From: Streptomyces griseochromogenes
GTDB taxonomy: Bacteria; Actinomycetota; Actinomycetes; Streptomycetales; Streptomycetaceae
Length of the DNA stretch: 64,000 bases
NCBI RefSeq assembly: GCF_001542625.1
Contig: NZ_CP016279.1
Coordinates: forward strand, 3,472,001-3,536,000
Direction of reading: 5' to 3'
The notes under the pieces are model-generated. The model did not search any database. It worked only from the letters and a program-made list of their open reading frames with translations, and was not told the origin of the DNA. Positions within the stretch are counted from its first letter, which is position 1; every line of letters starts with the position of its first letter. The translations under genes were made by a program, and so were the position numbers. Shown here piece by piece: positions 17,308 through 25,817 of this stretch.

Positions 17308-18282
17308 TCAGGCCCCGGCCCGGGCCGCCATCCGCGCCTTGCGGGCCGCCAGCTTCTCGTCGAACTTCAGCGCCTCGGAGTTCAGACCGCCCATGAACAG
17401 GCCGAGTTCCTCCTGTGCCTGGAGGCCCTCCGGGCCCAGGCCGTCGATCTCCAGGACCTTCAGGAAGCGCAGCACGGGCTGGAGGACGTCGTCGTGGTGG
17501 ATGCGCAGGTTGTAGACCTCGCCGATCGCCATCTGAGCCGCGGCCCGCTCGAAGCCGGGGATGCCGTGGCCGGGCATGCGGAAGTCGACCACGACGTCCC
17601 GGACCGCCTGCATGGTCAGGTCGGGGGCGAGTTCGAAGGCGGCCTTCAGAAGGTTGCGGTAGAAGACCATGTGCAGGTTCTCGTCGGTCGCGATGCGCGC
17701 CAGCATGCGGTCGCAGACGGGGTCGCCGGACTGGTGGCCCGTGTTGCGGTGCGAGATCCGGGTCGCCAGCTCCTGGAAGGCGACGTAGGCGATCGAGTGC
17801 AGCATCGAGTGCCGGTTGTCGGACTCGAAGCCCTCGCTCATGTGCGCCATCCGGAACTGCTCCAGCTTGTCCGGGTCCACCGCGCGCGAGGCGAGCAGAT
17901 AGTCGCGCATCACGATGCCGTGCCGGCCCTCCTCGGCCGTCCAGCGGTGCACCCAGGTGCCCCAGGCGCCGTCGCGGCCGAAGAGCGAGGCGATCTCGTG
18001 GTGGTAGCTGGGGAGGTTGTCCTCCGTCAGGAGGTTCACGACGAGGGCGATCCGGCCGATCTCCGTCACCTTGGACTGTTCCTTGTCCCAGGCCTCGCCG
18101 TCCTCGAACAGGCCGGGGAAGTTGCGGGCGTCGCTCCAGGGCACGTACTCGTGCGGCATCCAGTCCTTGGCGATCTTCAGATGCCGGTTGAGTTCCTTCT
18201 CGACCACTTCCTCCAGCGCGTACAGCAGCCGTGCGTCGGACCATGCGGACGGGCTGCCGAGGTGAGGGGAGGTGATCGTCAC
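17308..18282 (-). CDS. Acyl-ACP desaturase (diiron, ferritin-like)
   Basis: 324 residues from GTG 18282 with GGAG five bases before it. The helical bundle supplies the diiron ligands: Glu in LTEDNLPSYHH (about 87), ExxH in TAEEGRHG (118-121), and a later Glu plus ExxH in ATDENLHMVF. Family members introduce a double bond into acyl chains on acyl-carrier protein, using ferredoxin and O2, and so tune membrane fluidity. The protein is soluble, unlike membrane desaturases. Upstream lies a striking triple operator (18351-18396), so expression is probably under a TetR-type fatty-acid or redox repressor that is not in this window. Confidence 0.92.
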   Translation of the reverse strand: MTITSPHLGSPSAWSDARLLYALEEVVEKELNRHLKIAKDWMPHEYVPWSDARNFPGLFEDGEAWDKEQSKVTEIGRIALVVNLLTEDNLPSYHHEIASLFGRDGAWGTWVHRWTAEEGRHGIVMRDYLLASRAVDPDKLEQFRMAHMSEGFESDNRHSMLHSIAYVAFQELATRISHRNTGHQSGDPVCDRMLARIATDENLHMVFYRNLLKAAFELAPDLTMQAVRDVVVDFRMPGHGIPGFERAAAQMAIGEVYNLRIHHDDVLQPVLRFLKVLEIDGLGPEGLQAQEELGLFMGGLNSEALKFDEKLAARKARMAARAGA

Positions 18283-18350
18283 GGGAACTCCAGGGGGAAC
18301 GCCGAACAAGGGGGAGAGACGGGGAACGGTCCGGCGAGCGGTGCCGGAAA

Positions 18351-18396
18351 CCTACGAGATCGTAGGCTACGAAGCCGTAGGTTACGAAGCCGTAGG
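18351..18396 (-). promoter_or_regulatory. Triple palindromic operator upstream of the desaturase gene
   Basis: Three copies of a 15-bp unit follow one another without gaps; TACGA starts at 18353, 18368 and 18383 and each copy ends CGTAGG. Each unit is itself a dyad. The first, CCTACGAGATCGTAGG, is a perfect palindrome; the next two read TACGAAGCCGTAGG. The array lies about 70-115 bp upstream of the desaturase GTG. Tandem phased dyads like this usually bind a TetR-family dimer cooperatively. Confidence 0.75.
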
Positions 18397-18459
18397 TTAA
18401 GTTCGCTGTAAAGATGGCTGATCAGCGACACCGCGCCCGCTTTTTGAGGGCATGTCAAA

Positions 18460-18489
18460 CGGCCCCGAGACCCGCAGGTCCCGGAGCCG
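18460..18489 (-). terminator. Hairpin terminator of the dimethylargininase gene
   Basis: A 13-bp stem (18460-18472 with 18477-18489, two G-T pairs) closes a 4-base loop 22 bases beyond the stop codon. On the minus strand it is followed by TTTG. It also separates this transcript from the desaturase promoter. Confidence 0.75.
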
Positions 18490-18511
18490 TAGTGGTGACG
18501 CGATCACCCCG

Positions 18512-19288
18512 TCAGGCGTACAGCTCCCGCAGTCGCACCGAGAGACAGGTCACACAGCCTTCGAGCTTCTCGAACTCGCTGATGTCCACCGTGACCACCT
18601 CGTGGCCGAGGTCGGTCAGCAGCTCCGCCGTCTTCGGGGCGCTCGCCGCCATGAGCAGCTTGTGGCCGCCGAGCAGGACCACGTGCGCGCCGGACTCCTC
18701 GGGCACCGACAGGAAGCCAGGGAACAGCGACGGCCGGTCCACCTTCGGGATGTGCCCGATGACCGTACCGTCCGGCAGCGCGGTGACCGCCGACTTCAGG
18801 TGCAGCACCTTGCTCACGGGCACGGGCACCACGCGCGCGCCGAGCGGCTCGAAGGCGGCCCGCAGCTGCTGCACGCCGGCCGCGTTGGTGCGTCCGCCCC
18901 GGCCCACGTAGATGGTGTCGCGGACCTTCAGGACGTCACCGCCGTCCAGGGTGCCCGGCTCCCATATCCAGTTCACCGAGCAGCCGAGACGGGCCACCGC
19001 CTCCTCGACGCCCGCGGTCTCCTCCCGCCGGGACTCGGCGCCGGGCCGGGTGATCAGCGCCACGTTCTTGTACATGACGACGGTGTCCTCGACGAACACC
19101 GAGTCCGGGCAGTCGTCCTCCGCGTCGACCTCGATCGTCTCCCAGCCGTGCGTGCCGAGGGCCTCGACGTAGGCCTCCCACTGCTCGACGGCCAGCTCGA
19201 CGTCGACCTTCTCCCGCTCGATGTGCGTCACCAGGCCTTCGGCGAGGCGGGGGCTGGGACGGCGGACGAGCGCCTTCTTGCTGGGCAC
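18512..19288 (-). CDS. ddaH: Dimethylarginine dimethylaminohydrolase
   Basis: 258 residues, typical length, from GTG 19288. Family marks are LVRRPSPRLAEGLVTHIER at the N-terminus, DDCPDSVFVEDTVV, EPGTLDGGDVL, the catalytic His in VLHLKSAVTALPDG and the nucleophilic Cys in LEGCVTCLSVRL near the C-terminus. It hydrolyses N-omega-methylated arginines to citrulline and methylamines. It acts alone in the cytoplasm; no arginine genes are adjacent. A closely related arginine deiminase-type activity cannot be excluded from sequence alone. Confidence 0.9.
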   Translation of the reverse strand: MPSKKALVRRPSPRLAEGLVTHIEREKVDVELAVEQWEAYVEALGTHGWETIEVDAEDDCPDSVFVEDTVVMYKNVALITRPGAESRREETAGVEEAVARLGCSVNWIWEPGTLDGGDVLKVRDTIYVGRGGRTNAAGVQQLRAAFEPLGARVVPVPVSKVLHLKSAVTALPDGTVIGHIPKVDRPSLFPGFLSVPEESGAHVVLLGGHKLLMAASAPKTAELLTDLGHEVVTVDISEFEKLEGCVTCLSVRLRELYA

Positions 19289-19513
19289 GAGAGGCCTTTC
19301 GAATCGGTGGTGCGAGGCGGCGCCCAGGACCCGGCACCGCTGCGCCATCATGCAGGGCGGCCCGGCCCGCACAAAACCCCGGGTGCCGGGCTGTGGCCCT
19401 CCTGAGATGCTCGGGCCGGGTCACGCTCGGGGCAGAGGCGCCCGAAGCGGCCCGGCCCGGCGCACTCGCGGACCATCGGGTCCGCCTCACGGGCTCAGGT
19501 GACGGTGACGACG

Positions 19514-21157
19514 TCACGTACACCGTTGAAACCAGGCGGGATGCCCGACCTCCTCCGGCGCGATCTCCTTCAGCTCTCCCTCCTCCAGCAACAGCCACCG
19601 CGTGATCCCGATCGACTCCAGGAACGGCAGGTCGTGGCTCGCCACGAGCAGCGCTCCCTCGTACGACTCCAGGGCCGAGGTCAGCTGCCGGACGCTCGCC
19701 ATGTCGAGGTTGTTGGTCGGCTCGTCCAGCAGAAGCAGCTGGGGTGCGGGCTCGGCGAGCATCAGCGCGGCCAGGGCCGCACGGAAACGCTCGCCGCCCG
19801 AGAGCGTCCCGGCCCTCTGGTCGGCCCGCGCGCCCCGGAACAGGAAGCGGGCGAGCCGCGCCCGGATCCGGTTGTTCGTGACGCCCGGCGCGAACCGGGC
19901 CACGTTCTCGGCGACCGTGCGCTCGTCGTCCAGCACGTCCAGGCGCTGGGGCAGGAACCGCAGCGGGACGTGTGCCCTCGCCTCACCGGCCACTGCCGTC
20001 AGCTCCCCGGCGACGGTCCGCAGCAGCGTCGTCTTGCCCGAGCCGTTGCGGCCGACGAGGGCGATCCGCTCCGGACCGCGCAGATCGAGGGTCCCCTCGA
20101 CACGCGCCCCGTGGGTCATCTCCAGGTTCTCCAGAGTGAGCACCTGCCGGCCCGGCGGGACGGCGGTGTACGGCAGGTCGACACGGATCTCGTCGTCGTC
20201 CCGTACGGCCTCCACCGCCTCGTCAAGACGCTCCCTGGCCTCGGCGAGCTTCTCCTCGTGCATGATCCGGTGTTTGCCGGCCGACTCCTGGGCGGCACGC
20301 TTGCGCGCGCCCATGACGATCTTCGGTTCCCGCTTCGAGTCCCACATCTTCTGCCCGTACCGCTTGCGGCGGGCCAGCTTGACCTGGGCGTCGGCGAGTT
20401 CGCGCTTCTGCTTGCGCAGATCCGCCTCCGCGACGCGCACCATCCGCTCGGCCGCCTCCTGTTCCACGGCGAGAGCCTCCTCGTAGGCCGAGAAGTTGCC
20501 GCCGTACCAGGTGATCTCCCCGGAGCGCAGATCGGCGATCTGGTCGACCAGGTCCAGGAGTTCACGGTCGTGGCTGACGACCACCAGCACGCCCGGCCAG
20601 GCGGCGACGGCCGCGTACAGCCGGCGGCGCGCGTACAGGTCCAGGTTGTTGGTGGGCTCGTCAAGGAGCAGGACGTCAGGGCGGCGCAGCAGCAGCGCGG
20701 CCAGGCGCAGCAGCACCGACTCGCCGCCGGACACCTCGCCGACGGTGCGGTCCAGGCCGATGTGGCCGAGACCGAGTTCGCCGAGGGTGACGAGGGCGCG
20801 CTCCTCGACGTCCCAGTCGTCGCCGACCGTCTCGAAGTGCTCCTCGGCGACATCGCCCGCCTCGATGGCGTGCAGGGCGGCGCGCCGGTCGGCGATGCCG
20901 AGGGCCTCGTCGACGCGCAGCGCCGTGTCGAGCGTGACGTTCTGCGGCAGGTGACCGACCTCGCCGGTCACCTTGACGGTGCCGTCGGCCGGGGCCAGCT
21001 CGCCGGCCAGCAGCTTCAACAGGGTTGACTTGCCTGATCCGTTGACGCCGACGAGACCGGTCCGGCCGGGGCCGAAGGCGGTGTCGAGGCCGTCGAAGAC
21101 GGGGGTGCCGTCGGGCCAGGCGAAGGACAGGGACGTGCAGGTCAGGGAAGTAGACAT
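19514..21157 (-). CDS. ABC-F family ATPase (ribosome-associated, antibiotic-resistance type)
   Basis: 547 residues from ATG 21157. Two ABC modules are joined by a charged linker: Walker A GVNGSGKST and GRNGSGKTT, signature motifs VSGGES and LSGGERF, and Walker B LLLDEPTNNLD in both. There are no membrane segments. ABC-F proteins act on the ribosome, and one branch dislodges ribosome-targeting antibiotics. The gene has a leader of about 200 bases whose hairpin hides the ribosome site (see 21162-21215), which fits the drug-inducible branch. The exact drug class cannot be predicted. Confidence 0.9.
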   Translation of the reverse strand: MSTSLTCTSLSFAWPDGTPVFDGLDTAFGPGRTGLVGVNGSGKSTLLKLLAGELAPADGTVKVTGEVGHLPQNVTLDTALRVDEALGIADRRAALHAIEAGDVAEEHFETVGDDWDVEERALVTLGELGLGHIGLDRTVGEVSGGESVLLRLAALLLRRPDVLLLDEPTNNLDLYARRRLYAAVAAWPGVLVVVSHDRELLDLVDQIADLRSGEITWYGGNFSAYEEALAVEQEAAERMVRVAEADLRKQKRELADAQVKLARRKRYGQKMWDSKREPKIVMGARKRAAQESAGKHRIMHEEKLAEARERLDEAVEAVRDDDEIRVDLPYTAVPPGRQVLTLENLEMTHGARVEGTLDLRGPERIALVGRNGSGKTTLLRTVAGELTAVAGEARAHVPLRFLPQRLDVLDDERTVAENVARFAPGVTNNRIRARLARFLFRGARADQRAGTLSGGERFRAALAALMLAEPAPQLLLLDEPTNNLDMASVRQLTSALESYEGALLVASHDLPFLESIGITRWLLLEEGELKEIAPEEVGHPAWFQRCT

Positions 21158-21161
21158 GAGG

Positions 21162-21215
21162 GCCTCGCGGTTGCTGGATGCGGTCGGGCGGACGCGTGCG
21201 GAGACACCGCGAGGC
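21162..21215 (-). promoter_or_regulatory. Leader hairpin masking the ABC-F ribosome binding site
   Basis: GCCTCGCGGT (21162-21171) and ACCGCGAGGC (21206-21215) are a perfect 10-bp inverted repeat with a 34-base loop. The GAGG of the ABC-F ribosome site lies inside the stem, five bases before the ATG. A TACAAT -10-like hexamer on the minus strand near 21375 would give a leader of about 210 bases. Such layouts are typical of attenuation controlled by ribosome stalling. Short GTG-started frames exist in the leader, but I cannot choose one. Confidence 0.55.
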
Positions 21216-21493
21216 GGAAACCGAAGAACCTGGGGCACGAAAGGAAGACCTGTGCCTACGGACGGCTCGGACGCCGAGGTCGTACGCCACGCACACCTCA
21301 CCGGTGTGAACGCGGTGTCTCAGGACCTCAGACGAGCAACGTCCTTCTCCAATCGGCGGCAACAGGAACATTGTACACCGTACGAGGGGGGCGGAAGCGC
21401 TGTCAACGCCATTTGTTCCGCGCTCTCCGCGGTCCGCGTTCGTGTCGGATTTCTGCCAGCGCCCGGCCCGCCGTGGCTGTTTGACTGGCGCCC

Positions 21494-22330
21494 ATGACGC
21501 TCCGGTACCCGCTTCCCGACATCGCCCTGGCCTTCCGCGCGCTGCACGTGCCCGGCCGCCCCCTGGTTCTGCCGAACGCCTGGGACCCGGTGAGTGCCGC
21601 CGTCGTCGCGGAGGCGGGCGCCCCCGCCGTAGCGACCACCAGCGCGGGGCTCGCCTGGGCGCTCGGCGCCGCCGACGGGGACCGGCTGGACCGCGACCGT
21701 GCGCTCGATGCGGTCGCGCGCATCGTGGACGCCGTGCCGGGGATCCCGGTCAGCGCCGACATCGAGGGCGGCTACGCCGAGGACGCCGCGGGAGTCGCCG
21801 ACACCGTGCGGGCGGTGGTCGTCGCGGGCGCGGTCGGCGTCAACATCGAGGACGCCCGCCACCAGGCGGGCGGTGCGCCGCTGCGGTGCGTGGCGGAGCA
21901 GGCGGAGAGGATCGCCGCCGCCCGCGCGGTCGCCGACAGGGCGGGCGTGCCGCTGTTCATCAACGCGCGGATCGACACTTTCCTGCGCGGTGCCGGGGGA
22001 GTGGAGCCGACCCTGGAGCGGGCCGCGGCCTTCCTGGCCGCGGGCGCCGACGGGATCTTCGTCCCCGGGGCCGTCGACCCGGAGACCGTCAAGGCGCTCG
22101 TCGCGGGCGTCGACGGGCCGCTCAACGTGATGGTGGGCCCCGGCGCGCCGTCGGTCGCCGAGCTGGCCGCACTCGGCGTCGCCCGGATCAGCGCGGGCGC
22201 GGGCCTCGCCCAGGCCGCCCACGCCCTGGTCCGCCGCGCCGCGCGGGAGCTGCTGCGGGAGGGGACGTACGGGGCGCTCGCCGGCGGGCTGGACTACGGG
22301 GAGCTGAACGAGTTGCTCACGCGCGCGTAG
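21494..22330 (+). CDS. Isocitrate lyase/PEP mutase family protein
   Basis: 278 residues forming a TIM barrel of the PEP-mutase/2-methylisocitrate-lyase superfamily. Markers are LVLPNAWDPVSAAVVAEAG, the metal site in VSADIEGGYAED, GVNIEDARH, NARIDTFLRG and GADGIFVPGAVDPETV. The KKCGH active-site loop of true isocitrate lyases is missing, so the reaction is probably oxaloacetate- or carboxyphosphonate-like rather than isocitrate cleavage. It is a single gene divergent from the ABC-F leader. The start is almost leaderless, with no clear ribosome site. Confidence 0.85.
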   Translation: MTLRYPLPDIALAFRALHVPGRPLVLPNAWDPVSAAVVAEAGAPAVATTSAGLAWALGAADGDRLDRDRALDAVARIVDAVPGIPVSADIEGGYAEDAAGVADTVRAVVVAGAVGVNIEDARHQAGGAPLRCVAEQAERIAAARAVADRAGVPLFINARIDTFLRGAGGVEPTLERAAAFLAAGADGIFVPGAVDPETVKALVAGVDGPLNVMVGPGAPSVAELAALGVARISAGAGLAQAAHALVRRAARELLREGTYGALAGGLDYGELNELLTRA

Positions 22331-22334
22331 TGGG

Positions 22335-22751
22335 TCAGCAGGCGTCCCGCATCAGCTCGGCCAGGCCGTGGTCGAGATCCAGCTGAAGGTGCTCAAGGCC
22401 GACCGGCACGAGGTCGCCGGTCGCCTCCAGGAACCGCCGTATCTCGCCGGAACGCACGTGCACGATCGCGGTGCCCTCGGGCGCGTGGAACTCCAGTACG
22501 GTGCGGTCGTAGCCGTACGGCCGCACGCGGACGTCCCCGAAGCCCTCCGCGCCGTGCAGCCCGGCCGCGAGGAGCTCGCGGGAGAAGGTCCAGCAGACCT
22601 CGACGCCCTCCAGGGTGGCGGGGGCCGGGAAGGTCATACGGACGGCGAACGGATCGTTCCGGTCGTAGCTCAGCGTGGCGGGAATGCTCGGCATGCGCGG
22701 TGCGGCGGCGACGAGGCGGGCCTCTACTGGCTGCTCGATGACGGTGGACAA
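22335..22751 (-). CDS. SsgA-like sporulation/cell-division protein (SALP)
   Basis: 138 residues, the normal SALP length. The protein matches the SsgA/SsgB fold throughout: MPSIPATLSYDRNDPFAVRMTF, VCWTFSRELLAAGL, DVRVRPYGYDRTVLEFHAPEG and FLEATGDLVPVGLE. SALPs occur only in sporulating actinomycetes; SsgB recruits FtsZ to septum sites and others act in wall remodelling and spore separation. I chose the TTG at 22751 because homologues start MSTVIEQ-like and GAGGGAG lies upstream; longer frames upstream are not protein-like. It converges with the PEP-mutase gene, only 4 bases apart. Confidence 0.85.
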   Translation of the reverse strand: MSTVIEQPVEARLVAAAPRMPSIPATLSYDRNDPFAVRMTFPAPATLEGVEVCWTFSRELLAAGLHGAEGFGDVRVRPYGYDRTVLEFHAPEGTAIVHVRSGEIRRFLEATGDLVPVGLEHLQLDLDHGLAELMRDAC

Positions 22752-22948
22752 GGCCTTGCTCCCTCGTGACGGCTGGAAATCTTCCGGGCGTGTCAGACCT
22801 GGCACTGGAAGAGACGTCAGAATCGGCCAATCCGTGCACAGGAGGAACGAGTGACCTCGGTCACCGCCTTCATGCGAGGGAATCGCGAGGAACGCGGCCG
22901 GGGAGATCCTCTGGACGGCGGCCCGCCGGTGGGCTAGCTTCGCCCGCC

Positions 22949-24052
22949 ATGAGGCGTTCGGGGAGCACGCGACGCAGGGGACGGACGGGCCGGCTGGTGG
23001 CGACGGGGGTGGCTTGCGGGGCGGCGCTCGCCGCGCTGACGGTCCCGGCCGCCGAGGCACAACCGCTCGGGCACGGGACGGTGCACTGGGCCGAGAAGGA
23101 CAGCGGCACCCCTCAGGTGCGCTACCGCGGCCTGGCCGCCGTCGACCGCGACACCGCCTGGCTGGCCGGTACGGCGGGCACGGTGCTGCGCACCACCGAC
23201 GGCGGAACGAGCTGGCGGAACGTCTCCCCGCCCGGCGCGGCCGCGCTGGAGTTCCGGGACGTCGAAGCGTTCGACGCACGGCACGCGGTGGTCCTGGCCA
23301 TCGGCGAGGGCGAGGCCTCGCGCATCTACCGCACCGACGACGGCGGCGCGACCTGGACCGAGTCCTTCCGCAACACCGACGCGAAGGCGTTCTACGACTG
23401 CCTCGCCTTCTCCGACCGCCGTCACGGCCTCGCCATGAGCGACCCCGTGGACGGCAGGTTCCGCATCCTGTCCACCAGTGACGGCGGCCGCTCCTGGCGG
23501 GTGCTGCCCGCCGACGGGATGCCGGCCGCGCTGGACGGCGAGGCGGGCTTCGCCGCGAGCGGCCAGTGCCTGGTCACCTCCGGCCCGAAGGACGTCTGGC
23601 TGGCCACCGGCGGCGGCGCCCACGCGCGCGTGCTGCACTCCGCCGACCGCGGCCGGACCTGGACGGCCACCGACACGCCGATTCCGGCCGGGGATCCGGC
23701 CCGGGGCGTGTTCGCGCTCGCCTTCCGGGACCGCGCGCACGGCCTCGCGGTCGGCGGCGACTACCGCCCCGGCCGGTCCTCGCCGCAGGCCGCCGCGGTC
23801 ACCTCCGACGGCGGCCGCACCTGGCGGCTCGCCGCCACCCCGCCGCCCGCCTACCGCTCCGGCGCCGCCTGGCTCCCGCACAGCCGCCGTGCAGCGCTCG
23901 CCGTAGGCCCCACCGGCACGGATCTGACCACCGACGGCGGCCGCAGCTGGCGGACCATCGACACCGGTTCGTACGACACGGTCGACTGCACTCCGGACCT
24001 GAGCTGCTGGGCGGCCGGGGAGCAGGGGCGGGTGGCCCGGCTGGAGAACTGA
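22949..24052 (+). CDS. Secreted Asp-box (BNR/sialidase-like) beta-propeller protein
   Basis: 367 residues. A signal peptide with a strongly basic N-region (RRSGSTRRRGRTGR) and a hydrophobic core ends near AAEAQP, so export is expected. The mature part has at least six Asp-box repeats of the form S/T-x-D-x-G-x-S/T-W (RTTDGGTSWRN, RTDDGGATWTE, STSDGGRSWRV, SADRGRTWTA, TSDGGRTWRL, TTDGGRSWRT), which mark blades of a propeller. Such proteins resemble YCF48 or sialidases, but the catalytic Arg triad of sialidases is not evident. It probably binds or senses something outside the cell. Confidence 0.85.
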   Translation: MRRSGSTRRRGRTGRLVATGVACGAALAALTVPAAEAQPLGHGTVHWAEKDSGTPQVRYRGLAAVDRDTAWLAGTAGTVLRTTDGGTSWRNVSPPGAAALEFRDVEAFDARHAVVLAIGEGEASRIYRTDDGGATWTESFRNTDAKAFYDCLAFSDRRHGLAMSDPVDGRFRILSTSDGGRSWRVLPADGMPAALDGEAGFAASGQCLVTSGPKDVWLATGGGAHARVLHSADRGRTWTATDTPIPAGDPARGVFALAFRDRAHGLAVGGDYRPGRSSPQAAAVTSDGGRTWRLAATPPPAYRSGAAWLPHSRRAALAVGPTGTDLTTDGGRSWRTIDTGSYDTVDCTPDLSCWAAGEQGRVARLEN

Positions 24053-24114
24053 CGCACGAGGCCGGATCGCGGGTACTCGTTCCCTGCCGCGAAGGAGCGA
24101 GGAGAGGAGTGGTC

Positions 24115-24447
24115 ATGCCACGCGGTTCCAGCCCCAAGCGGGAACGTCAGTACGAGCACATCAAGGAGAGCGCGCTGGAGCGGGGCGAGAGCCCGAAGCG
24201 CGCAAAGGAGATCGCCGCGCGGACGGTCAACAAGGAACGCGCCCGCTCCGGCGAGTCCGGGACCGCCAGCCGCAGCTCGACCCAGGACATGTCGTCCGGC
24301 GAGCGCGGCGGCAAGCGGTCGGGCAAGGGGTCCCAGGGCCCGACCTACGACCAGTTGTACAACGAGGCGAGGCAGCGCGGCATCGAGGGGCGTTCGGACA
24401 TGAACAAGGCCCAGCTGCAGCGCGCGCTGAACGCCAAGAAGGGCTGA
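24115..24447 (+). CDS. Small basic SAP/Rho-N-like protein
   Basis: 110 residues, highly charged, with a strong ribosome site (GGAGAGGAGT). The N-terminal part (KRERQYEHIKESALERGESPKRAKEIAARTVNKERA) is a helical segment of the type often annotated as plasmid stabilisation. A disordered Ser/Gly/Lys linker follows, then a C-terminal helix pair (YDQLYNEARQRGIEGRSDMNKAQLQRAL) resembling SAP or Rho N-terminal nucleic-acid-binding domains. It probably binds DNA or RNA and may be induced in stationary phase, as similar small proteins are. Function not established. Confidence 0.8.
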   Translation: MPRGSSPKRERQYEHIKESALERGESPKRAKEIAARTVNKERARSGESGTASRSSTQDMSSGERGGKRSGKGSQGPTYDQLYNEARQRGIEGRSDMNKAQLQRALNAKKG

Positions 24448-24457
24448 CCCCGCCGGC

Positions 24458-24754
24458 TCAGCCCAGTGTCTGCCGGTGGCGTGCCAGTTCGGGTGCGGTC
24501 TTCGTGGCGACGAACTCCGTGACCCGGTACTCGCACACCCCGGCAGCCAGGAACGGATCGCCCGCGACGACCTCCTCGATACGGGCGCGGTCCTCGGCGA
24601 CAGCGAGGATCACCCCGCCGTCGCGGGGGTCCTTGCGCCCGGAAGCCAGGAAGAAGCCCTTCTCGTACTGCTCCTCCAGCCAGGTCACATGCGTCGGCAG
24701 GACAGCGTCCACGGCATCGAGCGGGGCGGTGTAGGTCAGCTCCAGTACGAACAT
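24458..24754 (-). CDS. YciI-like protein
   Basis: 98 residues with the YCII/dimeric alpha-beta-barrel fold: MFVLELTYTAPLDAVDAVLPTHVTWLEEQYEKG, then FLASGRKDPRDGGVILA and VAGDPFLAAGVCEYRVTEF. The conserved His-Asp pair of the family (H22 and the DP pair) suggests a small enzyme or ligand binder, but the substrate is unknown. It is divergent from endonuclease V and converges with the basic protein gene, 10 bases away. Confidence 0.85.
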   Translation of the reverse strand: MFVLELTYTAPLDAVDAVLPTHVTWLEEQYEKGFFLASGRKDPRDGGVILAVAEDRARIEEVVAGDPFLAAGVCEYRVTEFVATKTAPELARHRQTLG

Positions 24755-24814
24755 GATCGTGAGCGTACCCCCGGCGCCCGTCGGGCCGCTCGCGGGCCGT
24801 ACAGTCGGGACACC

Positions 24815-25522
24815 ATGACGACCGTAGGCGTACCGGCGGGCTGGCCCGCGACCGAGGAAGAGGCGCGCGCCGTACAGGACCGGCTGCGCGCGCGGGTGGT
24901 GCTCGACGAGCCGGGGCCACCGCCCGGGACGGGCCATGTCACCGGAGTCGACGTCGCCTACGACGACGAACGCGACCTGGTCGCCGCGGCGGCCGTCGTC
25001 CTGGACGCGGCCACCCTGGAGGTCGTCGCGGAGACGACGGCCGTCGGCCGGATCTCGTTCCCCTACGTTCCGGGACTGCTCGCCTTCCGCGAGATCCCGA
25101 CCGTGCGGGCCGCTCTGGACGCCCTGCCCTGCCCGCCCGGTCTGGTCGTGTGCGACGGCTACGGCCTCGCCCACCCGCGCCGCTTCGGTCTCGCCAGCCA
25201 CCTCGGCGTGCTCACCGGCCTGCCGACCATAGGCGTCGCCAAGAACCCGTTCACCTTCACGTACGACGATCCCGGGCCCGCCCGGGGCAGCGCCGCACCG
25301 CTCCTCGCCGGGACCGAGGAGGTCGGCAGCGCCCTGCGCACCCGGGACGGAGTCAAGCCGGTGTTCGTCTCCGTGGGCCACCGGGTGAGCCTCGGCAACG
25401 CCCTCGCCCACACCATGGCGCTCACGCCCGAGTACCGGCTGCCCGAGACGACGCGCAGGGCGGACGCGCTGTGCCGGCGGGCGCTTCAGGATGCCACGAC
25501 GCGCCAGGCGCCCACCTCCTGA
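24815..25522 (+). CDS. nfi: Endonuclease V (deoxyinosine 3' endonuclease)
   Basis: 235 residues, usual length. Conserved elements are GHVTGVDVAYDD (metal Asp), VGRISFPYVPGLLAFREIP (strand-separating wedge region), LVVCDGYGLAHPRRFGLASHLG (metal Asp) and TIGVAKNPF. The enzyme nicks DNA (and RNA) one nucleotide 3' of deaminated adenine, starting inosine repair. ATG 24815 gives the standard N-terminus. It is a single gene whose 3' end overlaps a small gene on the other strand by 37 bases. Confidence 0.92.
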   Translation: MTTVGVPAGWPATEEEARAVQDRLRARVVLDEPGPPPGTGHVTGVDVAYDDERDLVAAAAVVLDAATLEVVAETTAVGRISFPYVPGLLAFREIPTVRAALDALPCPPGLVVCDGYGLAHPRRFGLASHLGVLTGLPTIGVAKNPFTFTYDDPGPARGSAAPLLAGTEEVGSALRTRDGVKPVFVSVGHRVSLGNALAHTMALTPEYRLPETTRRADALCRRALQDATTRQAPTS

Positions 25523-25674
25523 TACGCCGAGTCGTAGACGGCCGAGCCGTCGCCCGGTTCCAGGGCGTAGTGGTGGAGATTGCCGCCCCAGTAGCGCAGG
25601 ATCCGTCCCAGCTCGCCGGCCCGCTCCGCCGCCGACGCATCCTCGCCCACCGTCACTTCCAGCACGAACTTCAC
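25486..25674 (-). CDS. Small conserved-looking protein of unknown function
   Basis: 62 residues: MKFVLEVTVGEDASAAERAG, then ILRYWGGNLHHYAL and a short C-terminus. It looks like one alpha-beta unit with a beta-strand start and a central amphipathic helix. Codon use is good (most third positions G or C) and a GGAGG ribosome site precedes the ATG. It overlaps the 3' end of endonuclease V in the opposite direction. I do not recognise the family. Confidence 0.65.
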   Translation of the reverse strand: MKFVLEVTVGEDASAAERAGELGRILRYWGGNLHHYALEPGDGSAVYDSAYQEVGAWRVVAS

Positions 25675-25817
25675 TTCCGTTCCGCCTCCTTCTGCCTGGG
25701 CCTCCAGCGTCTCATTGACGTTTCCGGTGAAACTTATGAGCGCGCGGCCGCAGGTGACTCCGCATTCCGGGAGCGGAAAGTCTCAAACGCGGGAGAAGGG
25801 CCGGAGGTGCTCGTACC

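Noticed and set aside
21370..21410. TTGACA plus TACAAT as a standard promoter of the ABC-F gene
   Set aside because: The two hexamers are 25 bp apart, too far for one sigma-70-type promoter. Only the -10-like element was kept as a suggestion.
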